Origin: Burkholderiaceae bacterium
Lineage (GTDB): Bacteria; Pseudomonadota; Gammaproteobacteria; Burkholderiales; Burkholderiaceae_C
Assembly (NCBI GenBank): GCA_016790575.1
Contig: JAEUOU010000028.1
Span: 62,001-126,000, forward strand
Length of the DNA: 64,000 nucleotides
Direction of reading: 5' to 3'
Shown here: one piece after another, positions 46,955-57,281 of the stretch
How positions within the stretch are numbered: the first letter of the stretch is position 1
Layout: the number at the start of each line of letters is the position of its first letter
Position numbers and translations under genes: made by a program
Notes under the pieces: model-generated
The model's input: only the letters and a program-made list of their open reading frames with translations
What the model was told of the DNA's origin: nothing
Databases searched by the model: none

Positions 46955-48377
46955 AGGCAACCCCTTTCTCGCACTGCCCCTGAACCCAAGTTCGGGCCAG
47001 TTCGACAGCCCTCTCCATCTTCATGAAGCGCGACCCCTTGACCAGCACACTGCGAGCCGATGGAAGCGCCTCCGTCAGGGCGTGTTGGAATTCGTCCCAT
47101 GAACGGAAATGAGTCGCCTGAGGACATTCCTTGGCGACTTCGGCGGACAGACTGCCCAAAGTCAGCACCCGGTCGACTCCACACTGAGCGGCGTAGCGGC
47201 CAATTTCCGCATGCATCGCGGCCCCTTCGACACCCACCTCGCCCATATCGCCCAGCACCAGGAGACGTGGACCGGGGAAACTGCACAACAAATCAACCGC
47301 AGCAAGCACCGAATCGGGGTTCGCGTTGTAGGTGTCATCCACCAGGGTCCACTCGACGCCGGCGACAAGCCAGGCCGCCGCCATGGAGCGGCCCTTGACA
47401 GGAACAAACCGGTTGAGGCCGATTTCAATTTCCGCCAGAGGCACTCCGGCCGATACGGCACAGGCTACAGCGGCCAGCGCGTTGCGAACGTTGTGCAGAC
47501 CAGCAATAGCCAATCGGAGATTCACCACCCCTTCGGGCGCATCCACCGACAATTTCCATGTACCGCGCTCCCAGATCGGCGGCTCCGACAGACAGACGTC
47601 GGCATTGGGCGCATGCCCTCGATCCAACGCAAACGTGCACATACGACGCCCGGCGACCATTTCACGCCAAAGCCGGGTGAAGCCGTCATCTGCGGGGAAA
47701 ACAGCTACACCGTTCGCGCCCAATGCATCAAAAACACTGCCGTTCTCTCGCGCCACAGCTTCGACGGAATGCATGTATTCCTGATGTTCGCGCTGGGCAT
47801 TGTTGACGAGGGCGACCGTAGGCGAGGCCATGTTTGCAAGGCAGGCAATCTCACCTGGATGGTTCATTCCCAACTCTACGACGGCCACCTCATGACTTTG
47901 CCGCAGGTTCATCAACGTCAGCGGGACTCCAATATCGTTGTTCAGGTTTCCCTGCGTCACCAATGCCTGGTCCGCTTTCCATGCCCGCAAGATGGCACCG
48001 ATCATCTGGGTAACCGTCGTTTTGCCGTTGCTGCCAGTCACCGCAATCAGCGGAATCGCAAACTGGTCCCGCCACCGAGTCGCCATCTGTCCCAATGAAA
48101 TACGTGCGTCATCTACCAACAAACCGGACAGCCCCGATTCGATCAATCGAACACGTTCCAGACGACTGCACAGGGCGGCACTGGCTCCGGCGGCCTTTGC
48201 CTGTACGAGGAACTCGGATCCATCAAATCGATCCCCTTTCAATGCGACGAAAAGGTCGCCAGGTCGCAGGTTTCGGGAGTCAGTTGATACCCTGGACCAG
48301 CGGACCGATCCTTCGCCGACAAGTTCGCTTCCTGGGAGCCAGTCCCGCACCGTCATCAGATCGCAGTTGTCATTCAT
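46944..48377 (-). CDS. murF: UDP-N-acetylmuramoyl-tripeptide--D-alanyl-D-alanine ligase
   Basis: MurF attaches D-Ala-D-Ala to UDP-MurNAc-tripeptide. The 477-residue product has the N-terminal [28 protein letters not shown]-loop [63 protein letters not shown] and the C-terminal [20 protein letters not shown] and VLGDMGEVG. Start overlaps murE by 8 bp. Confidence 0.97.
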   Translation of the reverse strand: MNDNCDLMTVRDWLPGSELVGEGSVRWSRVSTDSRNLRPGDLFVALKGDRFDGSEFLVQAKAAGASAALCSRLERVRLIESGLSGLLVDDARISLGQMATRWRDQFAIPLIAVTGSNGKTTVTQMIGAILRAWKADQALVTQGNLNNDIGVPLTLMNLRQSHEVAVVELGMNHPGEIACLANMASPTVALVNNAQREHQEYMHSVEAVARENGSVFDALGANGVAVFPADDGFTRLWREMVAGRRMCTFALDRGHAPNADVCLSEPPIWERGTWKLSVDAPEGVVNLRLAIAGLHNVRNALAAVACAVSAGVPLAEIEIGLNRFVPVKGRSMAAAWLVAGVEWTLVDDTYNANPDSVLAAVDLLCSFPGPRLLVLGDMGEVGVEGAAMHAEIGRYAAQCGVDRVLTLGSLSAEVAKECPQATHFRSWDEFQHALTEALPSARSVLVKGSRFMKMERAVELARTWVQGQCEKGVACVA

Positions 48378-49881
48378 TCTGAAACCTGTCCTGGATTGAA
48401 GCGCGAGAGCGGGACTTCAGAGCTATACGCGCATGCGCTCTGTCGGAGAACGGAACGCGCAAACCGCACGACTCCTGGTAAGTCTCGTGGCCTTTTCCCG
48501 CAAGAAGAATCACATCCTGCTTGTCTGCCGCGTTGATGGTTTGCGCAATCGCCCGGGCTCGGTCAAGTTCCACGACCACCGATTCAGGACCAGAGAATCC
48601 TGCTCGAATGGCGTTCACAATCGCCATGGGATCTTCGGACCTCGGGTTGTCACTGGTAATAACGACGCGATCAGCCCCAGCCTCGGCGACCGCGCCCATG
48701 ATCGGCCGCTTGATCGGGTCGCGGTCACCACCACAACCGAATACGCACCACAGGCGTCCGCCGCGAAGCGTCGCAATGGACCTTGCGGTGGCGAGGGACT
48801 TGTCCAAAGCGTCCGGCGTGTGCGCGTAATCGACCAGCACGGTCGGAGAAAGCGCTGCGTCGACCACTTCCAACCGGCCCGGTACGGGTGGAAGGCTGGA
48901 ACACGCCTCGGCCGCCTCAAAAAGTGAGTGGCCCTGAGACCTCATCGCAGCAATCACCGCCATCAGATTGCTGACGTTGAAAGTCCCAAACGCTTTGGAG
49001 ATCACTCGTGCGCGTTCGACACCCTCCTGAACCGAGAAAGTGACGCCGGAAGGCAGGAAGCGAATATCGACCGCCACAAGACGGGCGTCACAAGCGTCAA
49101 CGCCATAGGTCCACAGATCAAGCCCGCGGTCGGTAGCGAGACGACACAACTCGCGCCCTTTGGGATCATCCAGATTGATAACCGCGGCGCCAAGATCAGG
49201 CCACTCGAAAAGCGCCCGCTTCGCGGACCAGTAGGCTTCCATCGTGCCGTGGTAGTCGAGGTGGTCCTGAGTGAAATTGGTAAACACACCAACCTGAATC
49301 GCGCTTCCCGCCAGCCGCTCTTCGGCTATCCCGATCGAGGAAGCTTCGATGGCACATCGCGTACATCCCCGGTCAACGAAATCGCGAAAGCTTTCCTGAA
49401 GGACGACAGGGTCAGGAGTGGTCAGGCCGGTTGATGACAACTGGCCTGCACGCCCAATACCCAAGGTGCCAACGACGCCGCAGGCACCCGCCACACCCGC
49501 GACCCGGTCGAATGCGTGCGCCAACCACCAGGTTGTCGACGTTTTTCCATTGGTTCCGGTCACTGCGATCACTTTCAAGGACCGCGACGGATGTTCATGG
49601 AAAGCCGCAGCAATCCGGCCCGACGCCGCCTTCAACGAAGGAATGGCGGCAATCCGCGCATCCTCCAGGTCGAACGCTTCTACTCCGTCTTGCTCAATCA
49701 GACAGGCTGCAGCCCCATCGGCCAAAGCCCGCAAGACAAAGGCCCGCGAATCGGTAGTTCCTCCTGGCCATGCGAGAAATCCATCGCCTGGTCGAATCCT
49801 TCGGCTGTCGGTGAGCAGACGTTCAACCCCAAGGCTGCGCAGCCATTGGGCAGCATCGTCGGCAGAAAGATGCTTGAGCAT
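48370..49881 (-). CDS. murE: UDP-N-acetylmuramoyl-L-alanyl-D-glutamate--2,6-diaminopimelate ligase
   Basis: MurE adds the third residue of the stem peptide. The 503-residue product shows [99 protein letters not shown] and, near the C-terminus, TSDNPRSEDPMAIV, the DNPR motif that selects meso-diaminopimelate. DapF, which makes that substrate, is encoded in this window too. ATG 49881 overlaps the ftsI stop. Confidence 0.97.
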   Translation of the reverse strand: MLKHLSADDAAQWLRSLGVERLLTDSRRIRPGDGFLAWPGGTTDSRAFVLRALADGAAACLIEQDGVEAFDLEDARIAAIPSLKAASGRIAAAFHEHPSRSLKVIAVTGTNGKTSTTWWLAHAFDRVAGVAGACGVVGTLGIGRAGQLSSTGLTTPDPVVLQESFRDFVDRGCTRCAIEASSIGIAEERLAGSAIQVGVFTNFTQDHLDYHGTMEAYWSAKRALFEWPDLGAAVINLDDPKGRELCRLATDRGLDLWTYGVDACDARLVAVDIRFLPSGVTFSVQEGVERARVISKAFGTFNVSNLMAVIAAMRSQGHSLFEAAEACSSLPPVPGRLEVVDAALSPTVLVDYAHTPDALDKSLATARSIATLRGGRLWCVFGCGGDRDPIKRPIMGAVAEAGADRVVITSDNPRSEDPMAIVNAIRAGFSGPESVVVELDRARAIAQTINAADKQDVILLAGKGHETYQESCGLRVPFSDRAHARIALKSRSRASIQDRFQNE

Positions 49882-51614
49882 CAGAACGACTCCTCGACGG
49901 AACGCGCAACGATCTGCGGCTTGACAGCCATGTCAGGCTGAACGCCGAGCAGACGGAGGGTATGCTGGACAGTTTCACTGAAAACCGGCGCAGCCACATC
50001 GCCACCGTAGAACTTCCCGTTGCTAGGCTCATCGATCATCACGGCGACGACAATCCGAGGGTTCTCAATCGGGGCCATGCCGACAAAGAAGCCGCGGTAT
50101 TTCTTCGCGGCGTAGCCCTTTCCTTCCTGTTTTCGCGCCGTACCGGTTTTTCCGCCAACCGAATAGCCAATGGTTTGTGCTTTCTGTGCCGTGCCTCCAG
50201 GCCCGGCCGCCATGTGCAGCATCTTGCGTGTAGCTGCGGCCTCCTGGGCGCTGATCACGCGCAAACCCGCAACAGGATCGGCCTGCCGGAGCAGCGAAAC
50301 CGGCATCAGTTCGCCATCCCGCGCGAAAACACTGTACGCCCTGGCAAGCTGGAACAGACTGGCCGATAGTCCGTAGCCGTAACTCATCGTTGCCTGCTCG
50401 ATGGGACGCCAGGTCTTGTAGGGACGCAGTCGGCCGCCGACAGCCCCCGGGAACGGTACCTGAGGCTTTTGGCCGAAACCGACCTGACTGTAAAACTCCC
50501 ACATGTCGCGTGGCGCCATCTGCATCGCGATCTTGACCGTGCCAACATTGCTCGACTTCTGAATGATCTCGTTGACCGTTAGAACTCCCTGGGGATGGGC
50601 ATCGGTAATTGTTGCTCCGCCAAGGGTCAAACGACCTGGTGCTGTCTGAATCAGGGTCTCGGGTCGAACCAGCCCTTTCTGCAGGGCCAGCGCAACAACG
50701 AAAGGCTTCATCGTCGACCCAGGCTCGAAGGTGTCGGTAAGGGCCCGATTGCGCAACTGTTCACCAGTCAGGTTCTGTCGACGCCCGGGCTGATAGCTGG
50801 GGAAATTGGCCAAAGCCAGAACTTCACCGGAGGCAACGTCCAGCACCACCACACTCCCCGCCTTGGCCCCGTGGGTCTGAACAGCATCGCGCAACTTTTG
50901 CCACGCAAAAAACTGGGTCTTGCTGTCAATGCTGAGCACAATGTCCCGTCCGTCCAGGGGCGGTACGTCATCACCCACCGACTCGACCACCCGCCCCAAA
51001 CGATCCTTGATCACGCGCCGGCTACCCGCACGTCCGGAAAGCTCCCGATCGAACGCCTTTTCAATCCCGTCGATCCCTTTTCCCTCGACATCGGTAAACC
51101 CCACAACATGGGCCGCAAATTCGCCCTCAGGATACTGGCGCCGGTACTCGCTTCGCTGGTGGATACCTTTGATTCCCAGCGCATCAATCTGCTTTGCGGT
51201 GGACTCGTCGACCTGACGCTTGATCCAGACAAACGACTTGTCTTCATCTTGCAGTTTTCGAACCAGATCCTCTTCGGACATTTCAAGCAACGAGGCCAGC
51301 TTGCGCAGGCTGGGCTTGTCGGCATCCACGTCCTCCGGGATGGCCCAGATGCTGCGGGCAGGAACATTCGAGGCAAGGATCAAACCGTTACGGTCCAGAA
51401 TCCGTCCGCGGCTCGCCGGCATTTCCAAGGTACGAGCGAAACGCACTTGCCCCTGCTTCTGGAAGAAGTCGTTTCCGATCACCTGGATGTAAGCGGCGCG
51501 CCCGGCCAGAACGCCAAATCCCAAGGCAAGACAGGCCACAACGAATTTGCTCCTCCAGACAGGCGTCGGACTGGCCAGCAGGGGGCTGGAGGTGTAGCTG
51601 ACCCCGCGATTCAC
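49881..51614 (-). CDS. ftsI: Septal peptidoglycan transpeptidase FtsI (PBP3)
   Basis: FtsI cross-links septal peptidoglycan. The 577-residue product has an N-terminal cytoplasmic tail and membrane helix (FVVACLALGFGVLAGRAAYIQ), a pedestal domain with RGRILDRNGLILASNV, and a transpeptidase domain with the active-site serine in EPGSTMKPFVVALAL (SxxK), SSN in IIQKSSNVGTVKIA and KTG in VGGKTGTARK. It overlaps ftsL (ATGA) and murE. Confidence 0.97.
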   Translation of the reverse strand: MNRGVSYTSSPLLASPTPVWRSKFVVACLALGFGVLAGRAAYIQVIGNDFFQKQGQVRFARTLEMPASRGRILDRNGLILASNVPARSIWAIPEDVDADKPSLRKLASLLEMSEEDLVRKLQDEDKSFVWIKRQVDESTAKQIDALGIKGIHQRSEYRRQYPEGEFAAHVVGFTDVEGKGIDGIEKAFDRELSGRAGSRRVIKDRLGRVVESVGDDVPPLDGRDIVLSIDSKTQFFAWQKLRDAVQTHGAKAGSVVVLDVASGEVLALANFPSYQPGRRQNLTGEQLRNRALTDTFEPGSTMKPFVVALALQKGLVRPETLIQTAPGRLTLGGATITDAHPQGVLTVNEIIQKSSNVGTVKIAMQMAPRDMWEFYSQVGFGQKPQVPFPGAVGGRLRPYKTWRPIEQATMSYGYGLSASLFQLARAYSVFARDGELMPVSLLRQADPVAGLRVISAQEAAATRKMLHMAAGPGGTAQKAQTIGYSVGGKTGTARKQEGKGYAAKKYRGFFVGMAPIENPRIVVAVMIDEPSNGKFYGGDVAAPVFSETVQHTLRLLGVQPDMAVKPQIVARSVEESF

Positions 51615-51889
51615 TGCTTCCCCCCGGCAGGGGCCGCCACATATTGGGTCACGGCCGGCGAGGCGTGGCGCATTGCCAGTTGCTGGCGGGCCAGCCCCTC
51701 AACCCGCTGGGGCGTGGCCTGTGCCCTACGCTCCACTTGCAGTTGTTCTTGCTTGGTCTGCAAACGAGCACCCTCAGCTCTTGCGCGCTCCAGTTCCGAT
51801 ATCAGGCGCCGGGACTGGTACTGAACCTGAACAAGGTAAAGGGCGCTGGCAATGACCGCCAAAAGCAAGACGACGTTCACCCGGGTCAT
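51611..51889 (-). CDS. ftsL: Cell division protein FtsL
   Basis: The 92-residue bitopic protein has a membrane helix at its start ([27 protein letters not shown]) followed by a coiled-coil ([23 protein letters not shown]). This is the FtsL pattern. Position between rsmH and ftsI, with four-base overlaps on both sides, confirms the call despite weak sequence conservation. Confidence 0.92.
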   Translation of the reverse strand: MTRVNVVLLLAVIASALYLVQVQYQSRRLISELERARAEGARLQTKQEQLQVERRAQATPQRVEGLARQQLAMRHASPAVTQYVAAPAGGKQ

Positions 51890-52812
51890 GTGACTGCCCC
51901 CGTGGCTGCCGTACGCGAGGCCACCCGCATGATCGCACTGCGGGCGCGAGGGTTCGCAGCGCGCTCATTGTCGCCAGGGCGAACCCGACCCAAAGCCTCC
52001 AAAAGCAGGGGCAAAGGAGGCGCAAATGGCGCCCGCCGGTCAAAAGTGCTGGTCGAATGACGGGCAATGAACTGCTTCACCATTCGGTCTTCAAGCGAGT
52101 GAAAACTGATGACGACCAGACGTCCACCCGATCGCAGCACCGTCAGACATGCTTCTAACGCCTGTTGCAATTCCTCAAGCTCGGCGTTGATGAAAATCCG
52201 AAGAGCCTGAAATGTGCGCGTTGCAGGGTTCTGGCCCGGCTCGCGGGTTTTGACCGCGCCAGCCACGAGTTGGGCCAATTCGGCGGTGGTTGAAACAGGG
52301 CCCCGCTCCTGTCGGCGAGCAACAATCGCCTTTGCAATCGGAAAAGCAAACCGTTCTTCGCCATAGTCACGTATCACCTCCGCGATCTCTCGGATGTCGG
52401 CTTCTGCAAGCCATTCGGACACACTGATGCCCCGCGTCGGGTCCATCCGCATATCCAAAGGGCCGTCGAAGCGAAAAGAAAAACCCCGTTCGGGGCTGTC
52501 AATCTGGGGAGAACTGACACCCAGGTCCATCAGAACCCCCGCCGCCGCTCCTGGCGGAAGTTCAGCAATCTGTTTGAATCCGTCGTGCCGAATCGAGAAC
52601 CGCGGATCGACGATCTCGGCAGCTGCCATCACCGCCTGGGGGTCCTTGTCGAATGCCAGCACTCGTCCCCCCGGGGCCAGCGTCTCCAGTATTCGCCGGG
52701 AATGCCCCCCACGCCCGAACGTCGCATCGACATACAGGCCTTCACGGTCCCAGACCAGGGCCTCAACGGCCTCGTCCAGCAACACGGTGGTATGGGCGGA
52801 ATCGCTATGCAC
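51886..52812 (-). CDS. rsmH: 16S rRNA (cytosine1402-N4)-methyltransferase RsmH
   Basis: RsmH (MraW) methylates C1402 in the ribosomal P site. The 308-residue product shows [32 protein letters not shown] as the SAM loop, [30 protein letters not shown] and the C-terminal [21 protein letters not shown] and [16 protein letters not shown]. All are diagnostic. It lies 9 bp after mraZ. Confidence 0.97.
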   Translation of the reverse strand: MHSDSAHTTVLLDEAVEALVWDREGLYVDATFGRGGHSRRILETLAPGGRVLAFDKDPQAVMAAAEIVDPRFSIRHDGFKQIAELPPGAAAGVLMDLGVSSPQIDSPERGFSFRFDGPLDMRMDPTRGISVSEWLAEADIREIAEVIRDYGEERFAFPIAKAIVARRQERGPVSTTAELAQLVAGAVKTREPGQNPATRTFQALRIFINAELEELQQALEACLTVLRSGGRLVVISFHSLEDRMVKQFIARHSTSTFDRRAPFAPPLPLLLEALGRVRPGDNERAANPRARSAIMRVASRTAATGAVT

Positions 52813-52821
52813 GTCTGCCTC

Positions 52822-53250
52822 TCAGAACGCCAGGTCCCGGAAGGCAGCAGGCATCTCCCGCTTCATGGCTTCCGCCTCCTGGGCGTCATAGCTTGCCTTG
52901 TCCCAGAGTTCGAAGTGATCACCCATCCCCAACAACATCACATCGCGGGAAATGCCTGCTGCCGCTCGCAACTCCGGGGAAACCAAGACCCGCCCCGTTG
53001 CATCCATTTCCACATCACTGGCGTGGCCCAGGAAGACCCTTTTCCACCACTGCGCATCCATCGGCACTGCAGCGATGCGCTCCCGAAACTGGACCCATCC
53101 GGGACGAGGGAAAACCATCAGGCAGCCATGGGGGTGTTTGGTGATGGTCAACTGCCCCCCAGCGCAAGCCATCAACAGGTCGCGGTGACGCGTCGGGACC
53201 GACAAACGCCCCTTTCCGTCCAAACTCAACGACGACCCGCCTTGAAACAC
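52822..53250 (-). CDS. mraZ: Transcriptional regulator MraZ
   Basis: MraZ is the AbrB-like repressor at the head of the dcw operon. The 142-residue product, starting at GTG 53250 (VFQGGSSLSLDGKGRLSVPTRHRD), contains two MraZ repeats; the second begins near FLGHASDVEMDATGRVLVSPELR. The GTG is chosen since family members start MFQG; the open frame extends 15 codons further without homology. Its operators are seen immediately upstream, so autoregulation of the dcw cluster is likely. Confidence 0.95.
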   Translation of the reverse strand: MFQGGSSLSLDGKGRLSVPTRHRDLLMACAGGQLTITKHPHGCLMVFPRPGWVQFRERIAAVPMDAQWWKRVFLGHASDVEMDATGRVLVSPELRAAAGISRDVMLLGMGDHFELWDKASYDAQEAEAMKREMPAAFRDLAF

Positions 53251-53290
53251 CGCAGAGAACCCTCTTGTTTCGATGAAATGACCCACCAAG

Positions 53291-53315
53291 GGCACAATTC
53301 ACCACATTCCACCAC
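53291..53315 (-). promoter_or_regulatory. MraZ-type operator repeats
   Basis: On the minus strand GTGGT at 53315-53311, GTGGT at 53305-53301 and GTGCC at 53295-53291 repeat with an exact 10-bp period, followed by TTGGTGGG. This is the GTGG-N5 direct repeat array bound by MraZ, lying just downstream of the predicted start of dcw transcription. Confidence 0.8.
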
Positions 53316-53323
53316 TTTTTTGC

Positions 53324-53351
53324 ACTGTAGCAGGAAATGCTCCGCCTGCAA
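53324..53351 (-). promoter_or_regulatory. Candidate promoter of the dcw cluster
   Basis: An extended -10 element TGCTACAGT (53332-53324) lies 16 bp from TTGCAG (53351-53346). The -35 match is weak. Transcription would begin next to the MraZ repeats. Confidence 0.5.
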
Positions 53352-53382
53352 GCACGCCTGCAACACTTTTTTTCAATGAAAT

Positions 53383-53446
53383 CAAGTACTTAGCCCATTC
53401 AGGCGGGTCGCGAAGCGAGAAAACTCGTTCTAAAGCAAGTACTTAG
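53383..53446. repeat. Paired CAAGTACTTAG element between hslU and mraZ
   Basis: The 11-bp sequence CAAGTACTTAG, containing the palindrome AAGTACTT, occurs at 53383-53393 and 53436-53446, 53 bp apart, close to five helical turns. It is 30-95 bp upstream of the mraZ promoter candidate. I do not recognise a regulator. Confidence 0.5.
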
Positions 53447-53477
53447 AGGGCACTATGAAAGTAACGAATGAAACAGC

Positions 53478-53507
53478 GCGGGCAACGGGCCCTCGCCCGG
53501 TGCCCGC
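53478..53507 (-). terminator. Terminator hairpin after hslU
   Basis: A 7-bp outer stem GCGGGCA/TGCCCGC and a 5-bp inner stem CGGGC/GCCCG form a very stable hairpin 11 bp past the hslU stop. The T-run (TGTTTC) is poor. Confidence 0.55.
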
Positions 53508-53518
53508 GAGCTTTCCGA

Positions 53519-54850
53519 TCAAAGTACGTATCGGGATTGGTCTTCATCCAGGGAAAGCGCCCCCAGTCGATGATCGACATAGTCGGCATCCACGCGAATC
53601 ACTTCTCCCTGACGGGCGCAAGCATCGAAGCTGACCTCTTCGAGCAGTCGCTCCATGACTGTCGCCAGTCGGCGGGCACCAATGTTTTCCGTGCGATTGT
53701 TGACCTCGAAGGCAACCCGCGCAAGCCGGTTGACGCCTTCAGGCATGAACTCCAGCGCCACCCCTTCCGTCGCGAGCAAAGCCTGATACTGGCGGACCAG
53801 AGACGCCTGGGTATTGACAAGAATCGCCTCGAAGTCCTGGACGGTCAAAGACTGCAGTTCAACGCGGATCGGGAAACGCCCCTGAAGTTCAGGTATCAGA
53901 TCGCTCGGGCGACTGAGGTGAAATGCGCCGGACGCGATGAAAAGAATGTGGTCCGTACGAATCATGCCGTAACGGGTAGACACGGTGGTTCCCTCGACCA
54001 AGGGGAGCAGGTCACGCTGAACACCCTGACGGGAAACATCGGCACCGGCGGTATCCTGTCGCGCGGCAACCTTGTCGATCTCATCGATGAAAACAATGCC
54101 ATTTTGCTCGGCGCTGTGCAGCGCCTCGGTCCGGATATCGTCCTCATTGACCAGTTTGCCAGCCTCCTCGTCCACAAGCAGCTTGAACGCCTCCGAGACC
54201 CGCATTCGGCGGCTCTTGCGCCTCTGGTTGCCCGCCTGGCTGAACAAGGTCCGCAACTGCTCGGCCATTTCCTCCATGGCGGGTGGCGCCATGATGTCAA
54301 CGGAAGTTCGTGCCTCCGCGACCTCGATTTCGATCTCCCGGTCGTCCAACAGGCCCTCCCGGAGCTTCTTGCGGAAAACCTGGCGGGCACCGCTTTCAGC
54401 GGTTGGGGTCGCATCGGCCGATGGCCCATGGCGCGGCGGTGGAAGCAGGACGTCCAACAGGCGTTCTTCGGCGGCATCTTCGGCGCGCGTGCGCATCTTG
54501 CGCATTTCACGTGCCCGGGTCTGTGTGACAGCAATTTCGACCAGGTCCCGGATGATGGTATCGACGTCTTTTCCCACATAGCCCACTTCCGTGAACTTGG
54601 TTGCTTCGACCTTTACAAACGGCGCATCAGCCAGCCGCGCGAGGCGGCGGGCGATTTCGGTCTTGCCGACACCCGTCGGACCAATCATCAGGATGTTCTT
54701 CGGCGTGATTTCCGGACGCAGTCCGGGCTCGACCATTTGACGGCGCCACCGATTGCGCAAAGCGATCGCAACCGCGCGCTTGGCCGCGTCCTGTCCGACG
54801 ATGTGACGGTCCAGCTCGGAGACGATTTCGCGGGGAGTCATGGCTGACAT
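53519..54850 (-). CDS. hslU: ATP-dependent protease ATPase subunit HslU
   Basis: HslU (ClpY) is the AAA+ unfoldase that feeds substrates to HslV. The 443-residue product has [21 protein letters not shown], Walker [31 protein letters not shown], a substrate-binding I domain (about residues 110-240), Walker [14 protein letters not shown] and the C-terminal sensor-2 arginine in [15 protein letters not shown]. The end [12 protein letters not shown] resembles the tail that inserts into HslV. It follows hslV by 12 bp. Confidence 0.98.
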   Translation of the reverse strand: MSAMTPREIVSELDRHIVGQDAAKRAVAIALRNRWRRQMVEPGLRPEITPKNILMIGPTGVGKTEIARRLARLADAPFVKVEATKFTEVGYVGKDVDTIIRDLVEIAVTQTRAREMRKMRTRAEDAAEERLLDVLLPPPRHGPSADATPTAESGARQVFRKKLREGLLDDREIEIEVAEARTSVDIMAPPAMEEMAEQLRTLFSQAGNQRRKSRRMRVSEAFKLLVDEEAGKLVNEDDIRTEALHSAEQNGIVFIDEIDKVAARQDTAGADVSRQGVQRDLLPLVEGTTVSTRYGMIRTDHILFIASGAFHLSRPSDLIPELQGRFPIRVELQSLTVQDFEAILVNTQASLVRQYQALLATEGVALEFMPEGVNRLARVAFEVNNRTENIGARRLATVMERLLEEVSFDACARQGEVIRVDADYVDHRLGALSLDEDQSRYVL

Positions 54851-54862
54851 GCGGGTTTCCGT

Positions 54863-55411
54863 TCAGTCCAGGGTTTCAATGGTGTGGTGTTGATTCGTGT
54901 AGATGCAGATGTCACCGGCGATCGTCAACGCGGTGGCAACCATGTCGCGCGCGCTCAGCTCCGAATGAACGACAAGCGCCCGCGCCGCCGCCTGGGCAAA
55001 GGCACCACCCGACCCGATCGCGACGATGCCGTGTTCCGGCTCCAGAACATCACCGTTGCCGGTGATGACCAGGCTGGTTTCCCGATCCGCCACGGCCAGC
55101 ATCGCCTCCAGGCGCCGCAGGACGCGATCCGTTCGCCAATCTCTTGTCAGCTCAACCGCGGCACGGGTCAGATGGCCCTGGTGTTTCTCCAGTTTGGCTT
55201 CGAATCGCTCGAACAGGGTGAACGCATCAGCGGTTGCGCCGGCGAAACCGGCCAGAACCTTGCCGTGATAGATCCGGCGAACCTTGCGCGCCGACCCTTT
55301 GATGATCACGGAGCCCAAAGTCACCTGGCCATCGCCGCCCATTGCAACCTGCCAGCCTTGTGCGGTCTGGCGTCGAATGCTGACAATCGTCGTTCCGTGG
55401 TAGGAGTCCAT
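54863..55411 (-). CDS. hslV: ATP-dependent protease proteolytic subunit HslV
   Basis: HslV (ClpQ) is the threonine peptidase dodecamer of the HslUV protease. The 182-residue product has a short propeptide MDSYHG before the catalytic Thr in TTIVSIRR, then [38 protein letters not shown] and [17 protein letters not shown]. Processing before the TT pair is expected from the family. Confidence 0.97.
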   Translation of the reverse strand: MDSYHGTTIVSIRRQTAQGWQVAMGGDGQVTLGSVIIKGSARKVRRIYHGKVLAGFAGATADAFTLFERFEAKLEKHQGHLTRAAVELTRDWRTDRVLRRLEAMLAVADRETSLVITGNGDVLEPEHGIVAIGSGGAFAQAAARALVVHSELSARDMVATALTIAGDICIYTNQHHTIETLD

Positions 55412-55476
55412 AGGAATTTAGGGAGTAGGAGAGACACGCGGGCACAAGATGTGGCCTGCGGCGGGTGTCAGCCCGG

Positions 55477-57240
55477 TCAATCACGCCGAAGGGAAATGGC
55501 CGCGTGTTCGCTGATGCCGATCACATTGAAAAACAAAGCCACCAGCCGGTGCACATCGACAAAACGGACATGCCGCCCTTGGGCGTGATGAGCAGTCACC
55601 CAGTTGAGCATATCTCCCGCCGCCAGAAAGTCGACACGAATCAGGCCGGCGCAACTGATCTGAACACCCCCTGCTCCAGCAACCCCATTGTCCAGACGGG
55701 CCAGCTTCGAGCCGATATCACCCTGAATGTCCCCACTCAGTTCCAACGTGGGCAAGGCCGACATCATCGAATCCATTGACGTAGCGCGGAAGTCCGTTCC
55801 CTGGGCATCAAAACTGGAGACTCCGGCGTCAAGCAGTGCGAAGCTGCCTTTGCCCTGCTGCGGTTGCGCCGGCGCAGAGACTTCGGCCTGATTGACCCGT
55901 GCCAGGGGCTCATCCCAGGACGGCGGTGAAACTTCGTATGTCACGCAGTAGTTGAGCGCCGTCAGCTCGAAATCATCCATCCGCCGCATCAGGCGCAAGA
56001 ACGCCATTCGCAGGTGCCACCAATCGACCGGCACGGAGGGGTCGGAGGGCGGGGTACAAGCCTCCAGCACACGGTCCAGCACTTCGACGCCGAGTAGCTG
56101 CAGGTCACCCCGGGCGCTTGCCCAAGACTGGAACAGTTTTTCCAGGGTACGCGCAGCGTCCGGATCAATCGTCGACAACCGCGACCAATCGAGCCGCCAT
56201 GGGCGCTCCGCCTTGGCCAGTGAATCCTGCAGAAGCTGGAGGCCCTTGGCGTTGAGCAACGGGGCACAAGACCAGTGGGCATTTTTCTGAACAGCCACTG
56301 GCGCTGCGGCGGGGGACGCTTCCGGCGATCCGTAGCGTTGTGGCATCGAGAACCATTGCGGAGCCGAGCGCTGGAAGCGGCCGACGAACTCCATGGACGC
56401 CTGGTCATACTGGTTTTGCATGCCCGCTGCGCGGTACAGGTCAAACAGGGTCAGCCAGGTCTCTTCATGCATTTCCCGGGCGGCACCTGCGCGCAGCAAC
56501 TCCATCAGCCCCGCTTCCGCCGCCAATGGGTCGCCGTTGGCGAATCGAATGGCCGCCTCTTCCAGTTCCGGGTCGTGGACAAATTCCCCCACCTCGATCA
56601 GGCCTGCTGCCGTTGTGTGGAAACCACTTTGCTCGGACGACGACCTCGGCAATTCCTTGTTCGCCGGAGGCTGGGCCGCCACAGCGGGCCTTTGCGGCGC
56701 CAGCGGCGAGCGCACCGTGTCGTCCAGCGGGGTGAGGTTCGAGATCAGCGGCGGCGACGCCATCGCCGCATCCCGGTGACCGATCAATGACGGGGGCCGA
56801 CTTGCTGATGAGGAACCGGTCGGCTGAGGCCCGGCGCTCTCCGGTGAAAGCGTACTGGTCACGCTCTGGATCGTGGAATCCCGGTTCTTGGTTTTCCACC
56901 AGTGCATGGACATCTGCGCTTCGATCTCGTCGATCTTCTTCAGCGTCTGGGCCCGTTCGTCGGGGCGCGAGGGCAAGCTGCTCTGGAAGAACGACGGCCG
57001 CGCGGCCGCCGGCTGATTGGTCGCCAGTTCACGCCGGCGCAGCTTGCGCAGCATCTCGAATTCACGCTTGCGCACGAAATCGTTGCGCTTCTTGCGCTCA
57101 ATGAGCTCCTTGAGCATCTGTTTGCTGTGCTGACTGTCCCGATCAGTCTCCGGCTGATCAAGATCAGCCCAGCTGGTCGCCGGGTTCCGAACGAACCGGG
57201 CAACCTTGGAAAGCAGACCTCCGCTGTCGTCTTTGGCCAT
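55477..57240 (-). CDS. STAS-domain protein with long N-terminal region
   Basis: The 587-residue product has a charged N-terminal coiled-coil-prone part (residues 35-115), a low-complexity Ser/Pro/Ala linker to about 215, a helical region with FANGDPLAAEAGLMELLRAG, and a C-terminal STAS-like domain (last ~100 residues: ISCAGLIRVDFLAAGDMLNWV and VRFVDVHRLVALFFNVIGI). STAS domains usually bind anti-sigma factors or nucleotides. The Tyr/Trp-rich middle (WFSMPQRYG, LDWSRL) is unfamiliar. It lies between dksA and hslV on the same strand; function unknown. Confidence 0.75.
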   Translation of the reverse strand: MAKDDSGGLLSKVARFVRNPATSWADLDQPETDRDSQHSKQMLKELIERKKRNDFVRKREFEMLRKLRRRELATNQPAAARPSFFQSSLPSRPDERAQTLKKIDEIEAQMSMHWWKTKNRDSTIQSVTSTLSPESAGPQPTGSSSASRPPSLIGHRDAAMASPPLISNLTPLDDTVRSPLAPQRPAVAAQPPANKELPRSSSEQSGFHTTAAGLIEVGEFVHDPELEEAAIRFANGDPLAAEAGLMELLRAGAAREMHEETWLTLFDLYRAAGMQNQYDQASMEFVGRFQRSAPQWFSMPQRYGSPEASPAAAPVAVQKNAHWSCAPLLNAKGLQLLQDSLAKAERPWRLDWSRLSTIDPDAARTLEKLFQSWASARGDLQLLGVEVLDRVLEACTPPSDPSVPVDWWHLRMAFLRLMRRMDDFELTALNYCVTYEVSPPSWDEPLARVNQAEVSAPAQPQQGKGSFALLDAGVSSFDAQGTDFRATSMDSMMSALPTLELSGDIQGDIGSKLARLDNGVAGAGGVQISCAGLIRVDFLAAGDMLNWVTAHHAQGRHVRFVDVHRLVALFFNVIGISEHAAISLRRD

Positions 57241-57281
57241 TCGATTAGTGTCGCATGAACCGGAGCGTCAGTAAAAGCGGA

